64,000 nt of DNA, taken from NCBI GenBank assembly GCA_036873135.1, contig JAPTYO010000011.1, positions 6,060,298 to 6,124,297 of the forward strand, in the 5' to 3' direction. Every line of letters begins with the position of its first letter. Position 1 is the first letter of the stretch. Shown in pieces: positions 9,868 through 20,930 of this stretch. Under the pieces are notes generated by a model that worked only from the letters and a program-made list of their open reading frames with translations, had not been told where the DNA came from and searched no databases. Source of the DNA: Clarkia xantiana subsp. parviflora (lineage: Eukaryota > Streptophyta > Magnoliopsida > Myrtales > Onagraceae). The position numbers and the translations under genes were made by a program.

Positions 9868-12225
9868 TGTACTCAGACACTGCGACAGTCCTCTCCTCCG
9901 CCCGACACCTAGCCTCCAACTTCCGCAACTCCTCAGAGTGAAGTGAAGATGTAACCTCAGCCTCCCGGCGTAAGCTACCTACGGTAGTCTCAAGTAAGGA
10001 CACTTGGTCCCTGAGCTCCTGCATCTTCAGATTAGATAAGCGCGCCTTCTCAGCCGCAGTGGCGAGCTCCGCCTTCAGAGAGACCTGGCTGTCCTCAAGA
10101 GTCTTCTTCTCGTCAGATAACTCGAGCACGAGTGATGACATGTTCACCATGTCAGACATACCCTAACAATTCAAACAAGGGATGAATAACCGAAAGACAA
10201 CCAATATAAAAGTATAAAGAAGAAAGCAAGGAACAACTCACAGGTGCATAACGAGAGAGTACACCCTGAACAAAGCGCCGAGTCTCCCCAGGAGACTTGG
10301 GCTGAGCAACACGATCGCCAGGGGGGATGGCACCGCGAAGTACGCGGATGCCAACCTCAGGAGTCCGCAAAGAGGAGCTGCTATCAAGGTGGAACTCCTT
10401 CAAACCAGCGAAAGGAGTCCACTCAGACCCAATAACATCTTCATCTGTAAGACGTGCGAAATCCTTCCGACTCAAAGTCGGAGGCCCACCTATACAAGCG
10501 AAGCAAGTCAAAGGAAAATATAAACATAAAAGGATCAGTAACAAGGTAGAGATCAAACCTGAGGACCGCGCCCTCGGCTGGGGGGCAGGGGAACCACCAC
10601 CAACAGGTCGCTTCCCTTTGTCAGCCAGGGAAGGCACCTCTTCGACCACCATCTCCTTATCACGAGATAGGGTCGGGGGACGAGCAACAGGCGAAGCAGG
10701 ATCCGCAGCTTTCTTCCTCTTAGCAGCCGAGGCCCCGGCCTCAGAATCAGATCTCCGCGGCTTGGACTTGGAAGGTCCAGAGTCTCTGCCTACGGAGACA
10801 ACCCTCTCGGTCACCAAGGGGGAGCGCCCTAGCAATGTAAGAAAAACAAGATAAGGAAAACACAAAGTATACCATAAAGAAGCAAACAGGAGGAAGCATA
10901 CCAGAGGCCCCAGCCTTCTTCCCAGGCATGGGGGATTTCTTCAGAGTGGAGCTAGAAGGAGCCTTCCTCTTGCTCAGGTCAATAGGTGCTCCCTGCACGT
11001 TATAGGTTTTTCCATGAAACCAACCTACAAAGGAAGAGCAGAAGGTAAATAAAGATGAGAAGACTAAGTAACATACCGAACCCCCGGAGTCAGGAGTCAA
11101 ACTGATCCCGGCCTCGTAAAGATCCGTCTCAGTCACTAAGGACACGGGGCAGTATGACCGAGTCCTGTTGCTCTCATGAATGATCTTCATAGTCTCTAAA
11201 TCAACGGAAGAGAACTCCCCGAAAGCAGGCCAACCATCCGACCGATCCTCATTCAAGACCGACCAAGTGACATATCGGTCCGTAATGAAGAAGTAATGCT
11301 TGGCCCAGTGACTGGCCGAGTTGTCACTCCGGGCCACGAAGCGAAGAGAGGTATCCCACTCGACCCCACTCAACCCGAAGTCAGAAAATCTGGAATCCTT
11401 GAAGGTCGGGTGGCGAGTTACAAAACTCGCAAAGCCCACCTTCTTCTGGTATTGGAACCGGTAGAAGCATCGGAACAGAACTAGGGAGTACTTCCAGGAG
11501 TACCAATGGCACAACACCCGGAAGCCCACCCAGACACGGAGGGCACTGGGGGCAAGGTTCACAGGAGAAATCCTGAAAAACTTGCTCAACTCTATGAGGT
11601 CATCGCAGTAAGGCAACCTCAACCCAAATCGAATCTGGGAAGGGTAAACGACGACCTTCCCCCTAGGAGGCTCTGTCACCGTCTCGCGGGTATTCCCCAA
11701 GGAGGGGAGGAAATGATATAGAGGCTCATCTAAGGGACAGATATCTCCTAAGGTAACGTGCTCATTGTAATCGGACCTAGTGAGGTGATTCTCCGACAGG
11801 GCAGCGAGACCTAAGGCAAAGGTAGCAGGAAATCCCAAAGTTCGAATCAAGTTTCGACTAACACCCCGCTCAGATCGCGACACTAAGCTAATGATAGGAA
11901 AGGAAGTAATGCGACAAAAAGAAGAGAAAAGGAACTCACTCATCCTTCGGAGGATATAGCGCCTATGTAGAGTCTGTGTGCGCGGACACCACCAGGAATA
12001 CAGTACCTGCCACGACATGACAAGTATCAAGACAAGAAAATTTCCGAAAAACCGGAAATACTCCGACACTCGACCAACGACAACAACCAAAGATTCGAAG
12101 ACACCCAACAAAGATAGCCAACATGACCCAAGGACACCACGACAACCAAATCGAATAATTTTATCCGAACCTAAAGTCGGTTTTCGGGCAAAATCACCAT
12201 TACGCCCTCCAACGAAGATCAACAC
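9845..12225 (-). CDS. Spliced antisense gene inside the Gypsy element (plant transposon-type domain plus coiled coil)
   Basis: Minus-strand exons with good GT/AG borders: about 12225 or 11943 to 11077; 11024-10902; 10828-10559; 10489-10242; 10162-9845 (TGA). The first exon carries the globular domain I recognise as the 'putative gypsy type transposon' family (ERGVSRNLIRTLGFPATFAL, YCDDLIELSKFFRISPVNLA, VWVGFRVLCHWYSWKYSL, HWAKHYFFI). The next exons are basic and Ser/Pro-rich (KPRRSDSEAGASAAKRKKA resembles a nuclear localisation signal). The last exon is a heptad-rich coiled coil (LVLELSDEKKTLEDSQ, LEARCRAEERTVA). Such antisense ORFs are known in Tat/Ogre-type elements, but their function is unclear. 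The start is uncertain: MSEF at 11943 is followed by a possible extra intron (11937-11880). No stop breaks the main domain, so it may be expressible. Confidence 0.65.
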
Positions 12226-12229
12226 ACCA

Positions 12230-13484
12230 ATGGCGATACAATACCAAATTCAAAACCGGGATAGTTTAATCGGACAAGAAACCATCTCCGGACGACCGGC
12301 AAAATTTTTTTCCCAAATCCACAACTATCAACGGCTATCCACGACAATCCCACATTCAATCAAATTTCGGCAATCAAGTTTCGGCAATCAAGTATCGACA
12401 ACTCAAAAATCAACATTTTACGCGGTAACGGAAAGGAAAAGAGTGGACCTTCGGAAAACCCGACCCGATGTGATAAATGGGTCCGGATTTCGAATTTGAA
12501 GACCGCCGGGAATCAGTCCCTCGCCGGAGGTCAGGTCCAGTCGTCGCCGGAGTTGATTCCGGCCGCCCGACCGTCACCGGAAAGCACCGCACGCTGCACC
12601 GGAGTCGTCCCACCTCGCCGTCGATCGCCCTCGCCGGACCAGACGTGGCCTTCGTCAACGGCAGCCTTGCCGTCGTCCTGGTCTGCTGGTCCGTCCCGCC
12701 TCCACGCCGCCGTAGCCGCCCGTCAAAGCCGTGGAGTCCCTCGCCGTCGTGGATAACGGTCCCCTGTCGCCTCCCGCCGGAGCTGCTGGCCGGAATTTCG
12801 GGTTCCCACCGGAATTTTGGCCGGCCCTTGCCTTGGGTGTGCTCTCAATTTTTTCTTGCTCTCCAAGGGTGAGTAAAGAGGGAAGATGGTGGCTATGGTG
12901 ACTAACTAAGGTATTTTCTTAACTCTTCTCTATATTTGAAAGATGGTAGGGTTTTTTAAAGAGTTTTTATCACCACCCTCCATTTATTTCTAAAGTGATA
13001 TCCAAGGGCCAAAGAAAAATCATCACTTTTATCCCTTTTAACTTTGGCTAAGTATATCTCCATATTTAGAAAAACTATCAAGTTAGACTTATTCTTGAGC
13101 ATCCCATACTTAGAAAAAAAATTTAAGCCAAAATTAAATTTTCCTTCACTTAGGCAAAATCCCGGCACGAAATTGAAGTATGAGTCACTTAGCCATATTT
13201 ATATCATATCTCTGTGCGAGCATATATTTTTGAGTACACGCCTGTAGCAAAGGTAGATTTATTACTCCCACCTCAGACGGACGCGTGCTTAGGCACACGT
13301 CCGCGCTACTCTAACGTTTACAACTCCTCTATCTCATAAGGCAGGGGGCAAAGACGGAGACGCGCACCCATGGGTGAGCAAGCATTCAGACGAAAGGTAA
13401 AACCCCGGTTTCAAATTGCGCGTATCATACCATCCTGAAATAGAGCCAATCAAGGGTTAGGCCATTGTTTGACTCGGGGGCATG
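12230..13484. other. Non-coding 3' region of the Gypsy element, with GC-rich block and polypurine tract
   Basis: Position 12480-12850 is strikingly GC-rich (many CCGG and CCGCC motifs) in an AT-rich neighbourhood, and lies just upstream of the antisense gene, so it may hold that gene's promoter or 5' leader. Short ORFs here have no family features and are probably chance. The G-rich tract GGGGGCATG directly before the 3' LTR at 13485 is the likely polypurine tract. Confidence 0.5.
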
Positions 13485-14334
13485 TGATGGATATACGCCC
13501 AATTTGAACCCGTTGACTTCCGAACCGTTGCATTTTTATCATCCCGCTAATGATTGTAAATCGAAACTTCAACCCGAACACTTCGCGAAAACACCAACGG
13601 CTCGGACGAGGCCGAAGCGCTCGTCCGGCAGAGTCAAACTCACCTAGGTGAGGTTGGGTGGCCACACCCGACCTCCCCTAGGGGAGATCGGGTCAGCCAA
13701 CCCGATCTCCCCTAGTGGAGATCGGGTGGACCAACCCGATCTCTCCTAGGAGAGATCGGGTCAGCCAACCCGATCTCCCCTAGGGGGGATGGGGTTGGCC
13801 AACCCCATCCTCCCTAGGAGGGGTTGGGTGCCCTCACCCAACCCCTACTCTTGGGGGTCGGATTTCCCTCCCCCCAAGGGCCCCGGCACCACCCTTGGAC
13901 TCCCACACTCGGCTTATTCCGCCTACCTTCTCCGTGTCCTAAGGTCTTGATTATGCGTTTAAAGGTTAATTAACTGTGTTTAAAGGTTAACGATGTCATT
14001 AAGTCACCTTAATGACACCGTTGCCTATAAATACCCCACCTTCACAATTCATTTGAACATCTTGGCAATTTGGATTATTTTGCTCTGACATCTCTCTAGC
14101 TTTATCTCTCTAAAAACGATACTGACTTAGGCATCGGAGAGGGTTCATCAGGCACCACCCCCCCCCCTCTGTGCCTGGTACTGCCCCTTCTGCAGGGCGA
14201 AAGAAGAAGAGAAGCTAAGGGAGGAAGGACGCAAGCTAAGACAGTACAACCCGAGAGTACCGGATCATCCACATCTCCAGTGAGGAACGAGATTTGAGCC
14301 GACCACCCGTTGACCCTGATCTCGGAACCTAACA
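13485..14334 (+). repeat. 3' LTR of the Gypsy element (850 bp)
   Basis: It matches the 5' LTR from TGATGGATATACGCCC to CGGAACCTAACA and is followed by the target duplication CTCTC at 14335-14339. It differs mainly in the palindromic units and in a C-run near 14160. Confidence 0.93.
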
Positions 14335-14603
14335 CTCTCTACTTTGAAACAATTAGTAGTCTTTATATTTTGTATTTTGCAAATTTTACATATTGTTTAT
14401 TTGTATTATCAATTTCGATGTGTATTTTGATTTTTAGTGTTTAAAATAAATAAATAAATAAGTTCAGAACCGGTTCGAACCGGCTCTGCTATGGTTCGGT
14501 TCAAGGACCTAAAATCTTGTTCGGTTCTTGCCAGGTACAGGAAACCGGTTGAACCTAAAATCTGGTTCCGGATCGGCTCAGACTTGAACTATGCCCAACC
14601 CTA
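14335..14603. mobile_element. hAT-like element relic, right half
   Basis: This continues the copy interrupted by the Gypsy element. The text runs parallel to 54511-54785: CTTTATAGTTTGTATTTTGC-like start, TTTTGATTTTTAGT, then many AACCGGTTCG-type repeats (GGTTCGGTTC, CAGGTACAGGAAACC). It ends ATGCCCAACCCTA at 14603, a hAT-type terminus like TGCCCAGCCCTA in the second copy. Confidence 0.65.
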
Positions 14604-14609
14604 ATTGTT

Positions 14610-15840
14610 GGCTTATGAAACCGCTTTAGTTACAACTTTTTATCAAGTCTAGTCCCGAAATATTATACGAACATCATGTGTATATTCATTATAATGATGA
14701 GTTATAAAGTATATAAATAAAAAAAATATAATAATAATAATAATAATAATCATAATAAACTATAAAAATAATATAAAATATTTTATGTATTTAATAAATA
14801 ATAATAACTTTTAGTAATGTTGGACGCAATTTCACATTACATCTGTTTTTTGAATGCAATCTCATATTTGCTTGGTTTAGTTTTGAATAATTTTTTTATA
14901 AGAACTTCATAAAAAATGATGAAGGTGTCTAAAAATTTACACAACGTCACTCTATCCTACAACATTACTCAGTATATAATAAAAAAAAAACAATACATTT
15001 TTAAACATAAAAATAACGAAAATAATATAACGTAACCAATGGAGGCACTGTGCTCCACGTTTCTTAGTCCACAAAGGATTAGCTAGAGCCTAGATATGTA
15101 TGGGTAAAGGGACCCAAGCCATGCACCACACTAGTTCCATCAAAAAGTTAATTACTTTTCATTTTTATTTTTTTAATTTTAAAAAAGGCATGTTTGATGT
15201 TCCCATAAATAAAAGTGCATCTATTTTGTTTGTTGTGATTCAAACAAGGTCATCTTTTCCCTGTATAAACTAAACACTGAGGTTTCCTGGAAGGAAGCCC
15301 TTGACATCTTGTAAATATTTTTAAGTTTCTGGAATTAAGCACGAAACTTCACATATCAGCTAGCTACAACTAATGAACATAATTTTTCATGTCACACCAC
15401 AATTATATGTTTCTAACTTCTTATAAATAAGTTTATCTAGTACTACTATTCTTAGGTTTCTATTGGAGAATTAATATTACAACCCATTAAGGTCTAACCA
15501 TCTCTATAAACTAGTTTGGTCGTACTTAAGCACATACCACAGCATCTCTGATTATAAATAAGTGAATTAATTATCAAATTGCTAGTTAAAGTTTGGGCCA
15601 CATTTCACAAATTTATAGTTGAAGTTTTTTTTTTTTAATACAATTTACTAGTTAGATTTTACTCGTGGATACAAATTGCTAGTTCTGTTAAAATATTCAT
15701 CTAGTCTGGTTGGAATTGGCCATATGATTTATATGAGATTAACGAAAAATCAGAAACTGACTTAAAATGACCGAATTTTCTTCATGGAAAAAGAAATTCT
15801 TGGAATGCTTATTATGTTAGGATGTAACTTGTTAATTGGT
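14610..15840. other. AT-rich intergenic stretch
   Basis: No gene is seen. At about 15565-15700 there are repeats of CAAATTGCTAGTT like those in the MULE-type MITE at 23698-24498, without a second end; this is probably a fragment of that family. An AAT-type microsatellite lies at about 14730-14750. Confidence 0.5.
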
Positions 15841-15846
15841 TGTGTG

Positions 15847-16388
15847 TAGGGCTAGCAATTCGTGACACGACACGATATCACGGAAAAAACCGTATTCGTG
15901 CTAGCATATAGTAGAACGATAACACGAACACGATTAACACGATATAACTTCCGTGTCATGTTCGTGTTTGAGTATCATAACACGACACGCACGATAAAAT
16001 TATGCTACTAAGACTAATTCTTAAATATTTTTTAAACAAATCTTATTTATTACCTTTAAAAACTCCAATTAGTGATTTAATTTTTAGTGTTTGTATATTC
16101 TATATTATTAACTTATGAATATTGACATACTAATCATAGTTTTTTTTATATATAAATTTATTATTTTGATTTTTTGCTTAAAAATCTCGTTTAGAGTGGT
16201 ACAACTATATATCCTTACACAACACGATAGCACGACACGAACACGCACGAAAAATATATGTGCCGTGTTCGTGTTTGTAAAGCGTGGCACGATAAGCTTA
16301 CCGTGCGTGTTTGTGTTCAGTAAATTTAGCATGACACGATCATTGACACACACGATAGCATGCACGATAGCACGAATTGTCACCCCTA
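15847..16388. mobile_element. Non-autonomous hAT-like MITE (542 bp)
   Basis: The left end TAGGGCTAGCAATTCGTG pairs with the right end read in reverse, TAGGGGTGACAATTCGTG. Flanking 8-bp duplications GTTGTGTG (15839-15846) and GTTTTGTG (16389-16396) match at 7 of 8. The subterminal regions carry many ACACGA motifs in both orientations, typical of hAT transposase-binding arrays. No transposase is present. Confidence 0.82.
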
Positions 16389-17258
16389 GTTTTGTGGGTG
16401 TGCTTATAAATAACTTTGTGGATGAAGCAATTTCATCATTTTATAATTTTAGGTTAGTTTTCCGGTTCTTTTTTAATCATGTACAAATTGCGTGACTAAT
16501 TTTGTCAAAATAGACTAAATTGTTTACGGAGCTAGTGATTTGTCCATAAACAAAACTTAAACTAGCAAAAAAAAAAAAATGTCCAAATAAAACTTTAGCT
16601 AACAGTTTGATAATAAACCCTAACTATACCAACCAACCAAACCTACATTAATTCCTTTTGTTTAGATTGAAATAAGAACAACAACCTGAATCAGTCTAAA
16701 TATGACGTGATCGGGCTTGAAGCGATACATTTGAATGTTATTGTATCATCAGGTAGCTAGAACAACAAAAATTCGACAAGTAAACATAACATTAATGTGT
16801 GGATGCACGACACATATATATTAATTAAAGTGTCTGATAACCTTCTTATCAATCCTTTCAACTTTCATGTATGAGTGGGTCCATAATAATAATAATAATT
16901 AAGTTGCGAAGTTGTGCAACGTCGTTTCTTTTAAGATCAGTGTTGTTGTATCTGCACCTCATCTTCCTATATATATTTTCAGGTTGGCGTGGTACACGTA
17001 AAATCTATATAAGCCTCACAATTTGCTTTATATATGTTAGGGATGGTCAGACAGAATTAATAGTGAATAGATGCATCGATTGGAAAAAGACGTATGGGAA
17101 TTAAATTGGAATGTAATGTCTTTTTCTAGATATATTATTATTTTATAAAACAAAAATATTTAGAAATATTTTATTTTTTAGTGAAATAAACATTGGTACA
17201 CATAGTGTGCTAAAAAAATGTAATTAAATGCTAACTAAAAAATTGTAGTTAATATGGA

Positions 17259-17757
17259 GGTAATAACCAAATTGCTACCTGAATTTTAAATACTGTATAA
17301 CCGCTATCTGGATTTTTTTTTTTTTTTTTTTTTTAAATTGGCTATATGAACTTTCAATTTCAGAACAAATTGCTACATCTATTTTAATTCATATCAAATT
17401 GTACATAAAATGTGCACATTTCTACCACGTGTTATGTTTTCACGTGTAACCAAAATTAATTCAAACATAAACTGAAAATATTGCAACCAAATATATTCAA
17501 TTGGACTTCCGTCCGATTCGAAAAATGTCTTTCAATTGAAGGTATTTTGTAGCAATACGTTCAATTTATGTTTGAATTCATCTTCGGTACCCCACGTGGC
17601 GAAAACATGCTCATTTTATTTCAATTTGATGAAAATTGAATCTAAGATAGTAATTTGCTCTGAAATTGAAAATTCAAGTACCTAATTTAAAAAAATAAAA
17701 GTTAGATAGCAATTCGTAAATTAGTCAAAATTTAGATAGCAAATTCATTATTAACCC
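17259..17757. mobile_element. MULE-type MITE (about 500 bp), older copy
   Basis: The ends GGTAATAACCAAATTGCTA and, in reverse, GGGTTAATAATGAATTTGCTA form a long imperfect terminal inverted repeat. Flanks TAATATGGA and TAATATCTA match at 7 of 9, so the target duplication has decayed. A T-run near 17310 interrupts the left arm. Related to the copy at 23698-24498. Confidence 0.65.
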
Positions 17758-17972
17758 TAATATCTAATATCGACTCATGTTAAATAAAAAATGCACTTTT
17801 TGAAACTCTAATTAAATACTTAATAAAAAAAATCTAGTTAATAAATCGAATTCATTCTTTTTTCATTTGGTTATTGTAGTTGGGTGTGAGTCCTAATTTT
17901 GAATAAAAAAGTGTCTATTTTAAGAAAAAAAGAATTTCAATGTCCACAAACTTCTACGTGTTTCTCTAATGA

Positions 17973-17996
17973 TTGACCAAAAATGATTATATATAG
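17973..17996 (+). promoter_or_regulatory. Core promoter of the DUF4228 gene: W-box and TATA
   Basis: TTGACC (17973-17978, a W-box core bound by WRKY factors) is followed by TTATATATAG (17988-17996), about 120 bases before the ATG. A CT-repeat lies in the presumed leader at about 18088-18104. A W-box fits the stress-responsive behaviour of the family, but a single short motif is weak evidence. Confidence 0.45.
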
Positions 17997-18112
17997 TGTT
18001 GGGTTGGGTCATCATCTATAGCCTCCTTAATTCAATTTCTTTATTTATTTTAAATCCCCAACACTTCTCCAATTTCATTATTGCAACTCTCTCTCTCTCT
18101 CTCCGTTTCTCA

Positions 18113-18514
18113 ATGGGAAGCTGTGCATCTCATCCAATAACCAAAACCCAGAAACGAAGCCATGAATGGCCTAACTCATCCTCCACAGTCAGTCTAGTCC
18201 ACGTGGACGGACGACTCCAACAATTCAACAACGACCAACCAATCAGAGCCTCGGAAATTCTGACACAGCATCCCAACAGCTTCCTATGTTGTTCGGAGTC
18301 GATGGTGATTGGATCCACAGTTGCTCAGATCCATGAAGATGAAGAGCTTCAGTTAGGTCAAATTTACTTCCTCCTCCCACTCTCTAATTACTCCAACAAG
18401 CCACTGTCACTTCAAGATTTGTGTGCCCTAGCCATTAAAGCCAGCTCTGCATTGCAGTCTAAGTTTGAGTTCAATGGAGCTCTCATTGTTGATATAAGCG
18501 TTTCCAATTCCTAA
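18113..18514 (+). CDS. DUF4228 (PADRE) domain protein, small, intronless
   Basis: The product is 133 residues. The start at 18113 gives MGSCASHP. Gly2 with a following Cys suits N-myristoylation plus palmitoylation, so membrane attachment is likely. An upstream in-frame ATG at 17996 would bury this signal and lies at the TATA box, so it is rejected. The body has the family pattern: VSLVHVDGRLQQF, PIRASEILTQHPNSFLCCS, MVIGSTVAQIHEDEELQLGQ, IYFLLPLS and LSLQDLCALAIKASSAL. DUF4228 proteins are plant-specific; many respond to pathogens and abiotic stress, but the biochemical role is unknown. The gene is short compared with many members because it lacks the usual disordered tail. No lesion is seen. 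Confidence 0.85.
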   Translation: MGSCASHPITKTQKRSHEWPNSSSTVSLVHVDGRLQQFNNDQPIRASEILTQHPNSFLCCSESMVIGSTVAQIHEDEELQLGQIYFLLPLSNYSNKPLSLQDLCALAIKASSALQSKFEFNGALIVDISVSNS

Positions 18515-19703
18515 GGTAGAAGAAGAAGTAGAGTTGATCAAAACTTGTTTTTAGTGTTGATAATCAAGCAATTTGAATTATATATGAGGGAGTGTGTGTA
18601 CAATGTTGAAGTATGTTTTAACTTTTAAGAGAGTAAAAATGCGTTTATTAACAAGTTAGAGTTTATAAGAATTTATGATGGTTTACGATTAAGAGTACCG
18701 CCTTATTTCTATCATAGTAATTAATGTTAGAGATAACATATGTAGTGTGTATTTATTCACATAATCTAGACTTGGGAAGTTAATGTAGTCTGTTAACGAT
18801 ATATTTGAGTAAATATTGAATAGCATCACATCAATTAGCTTAAAAGAGTTGGAATATTATATACACTTAATGAGCTATTTATATCATCACTAATTAGTTA
18901 TATTGAAAAATTTTATTAGGCTCATATAATATGCATTAATTCGTTTTCCAAATTTTATCTCCTACCAAATTAATAGAAAAAGCGCACACAAACAATTTCC
19001 CTTATACAAACACTACAACCTAAATTTTAATTTTTCTTTTGTTTTTTCGCGGGCTGATCCTAAGAGGGACCCCATTTAGAGGACATTATCTATAAAATGA
19101 TTGCTCTATTTTTAAACTAATCTTCATTCGTATTGGATAAAGTACTGACAATGAATATTTTTCAATTCCATAGTCGCTGGATTGAACCCTTCAGAGTTGG
19201 TTAAGAGATAAAACCTGAACTGCCATACCTAAATTTCTAAATGACATACATTATCAGAGCCATGACCTGAAATTATTATTAACTTAAAATGTTAAAATGA
19301 ATGAGCATGCACGGCACGGCCCCCAATGAGGCAATGACGTGTGGACCATTGAGAGAAAAACGCCAACTACTAAGATAGACCGTTATCTGTTGACCTTTAT
19401 TATTCAGTCGGATTTTCAGATTATTGACATGCAATGCAACGGCGGCCCGCCTTTTCAGATTAATTATATATAAATAAAAATAATTGCGTTCTCCTTAATT
19501 TAATTCATTTCACTGTATTCTATTCTTCAATCTTACCTAACTATGAATTCCGCCATTGCAGGAGCATAGCCGCTAAACCACGACCATCAACAACACAATG
19601 ATACATTATATTTTGACAAATATGTTTTTATAGTTTTTTTTTTTTCTAAAAAAGTTTTAGGTATATAAGATCTAGAAAGTGTTGCTCCAATAAATAACTG
19701 GTC

Positions 19704-19742
<39 letters not shown>

Positions 19743-20930
19743 AATTGATATGTGACACAGTTATATTTACGGTCAATATATAACACATTAGAACAATATA
19801 ACGAAATTTTTTTTTGCCAAAGAATATAACGAAATACATATACCATATTAAACCAATACGACAAAGTATAAATACCAACTTGCAACATTAATTGTTTTTT
19901 TCTTTGTTTCCTATAGGGTGTCCTAGAAGAGCGATGTTTGATTTGGGCGAAGTGTCGAATTTTGGCGAGCGAATACATTTTTTTTATGTAGAAACAACGG
20001 TTTGAGCCATATCGATTGCTTTAAAATGGCATCTGGCTTTTTTGGATCAAATTCCTTCGTTTAGTGAGTCAAAATCGCAGTTTTATATTTTTTAGGTCGT
20101 TTTTATAATTTGTCAATTTTGTTAGGACTTATTAGTTATTTTCAGAATTGTTCTAGGGTTTTAGTTTTATTTTCAGTATTTAAACACTGTTTAACCGTCT
20201 TTTACATTCAGTTATAGATTGAAATATAAGAAAATCAAGGTTTTCTCAATATCGTATCGAATTTTCGATATTCTACGGAATCAATTGTGCAATCTATCTC
20301 TTTTATCCCCATAACGCTTGCATCAGACTTCCAACATCATCATTCTTGCTCAATAATTAGAATAATTTATACTTACACCAACTCGGACAATAAAAAATTA
20401 AGTGCTGGTTATAAATATTTTTTCATTCCTAGCAATTGCAATGGCTTCTTTATTTCTTCATGTTGAAAACAACAAGATTGTTTAGATCAATGGCCCAAAC
20501 CTGATCTATTCTTTTCAATTAAGACTTCGATATAAATAATAGAGCTCCAATATATTTAAATCTAATACCTCTAATTAACTAATTATTAATTAATAAATAA
20601 AAGGCTGAACCTATAACATTAATGATGTCAATAATAAGCATGTATTCAATTTCTATCAAAATTAAACAACTTATTAGACGAAACCCAAGTATCATTACTT
20701 CTTTTACCCAATTCATCAAAGAACTCAACACACCAAGCATCTATCTCTGAAAATCATATCGATTACTCAACTCTAGCCGATCAGAGAAATAGGGATACAA
20801 GAACATTACAATCCTTATCTCCGGTTTCTTTCGGAACGAATTTATCCAAATACACCCGGACAAACAACACTCAATCGATCCGAAGATTCAACATTTATAA
20901 CCACTGCTACAAAAGCGAGGCAACAAAAAT
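18515..20930. other. Intergenic stretch with poly-T run and LTR-like relic
   Basis: No host gene is supported. A T-run of about 32 bases lies near 19707-19738. From about 19990 to 20330 the text resembles the R-U5 part of an LTR (AGGGTTTTAGTTTTATTTTC, later AGATTGAAATATAAGAAAATC and TCTATCTCTTTTATCC), but no second copy, target duplication or primer site was found, so this is only a suggestion. Confidence 0.4.

Larger units (their letters stand above)
5246..14334 (+). mobile_element. Ty3/Gypsy (Tat-like) LTR retrotransposon, non-autonomous
   Basis: The element is 9089 bp, bounded by near-identical direct LTRs that start TGATGGATATACGCCC and end CGGAACCTAACA. The 5-bp target duplication CTCTC is at 5241-5245 and 14335-14339. 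Order inside: 5' LTR; primer site TTGGCGCCGTCTGTGGG; gag and zinc-binding motif; aspartic protease; a second gag-like module; a 49-bp tandem array; a spliced antisense gene; a G-rich polypurine-like tract (GGGGGCATG); 3' LTR. No reverse transcriptase, RNase H or integrase sequence was recognised, so it would need proteins from a related element. The primer site, the protease context and the antisense reading frame with a plant 'putative gypsy type transposon' domain fit the Tat/Athila side of chromovirus-unrelated Gypsy elements. The lineage call is from memory. Confidence 0.9.

Noticed and set aside
12477..12872. GC-rich ORFs on both strands in the Gypsy 3' region
   Set aside because: Low-complexity CCG/CGG composition keeps frames open; no domain recognised.
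17996..18112. Upstream in-frame ATG for the DUF4228 gene
   Set aside because: It would lie at the TATA box and place 39 residues before the MGSC lipid-attachment start typical of the family.
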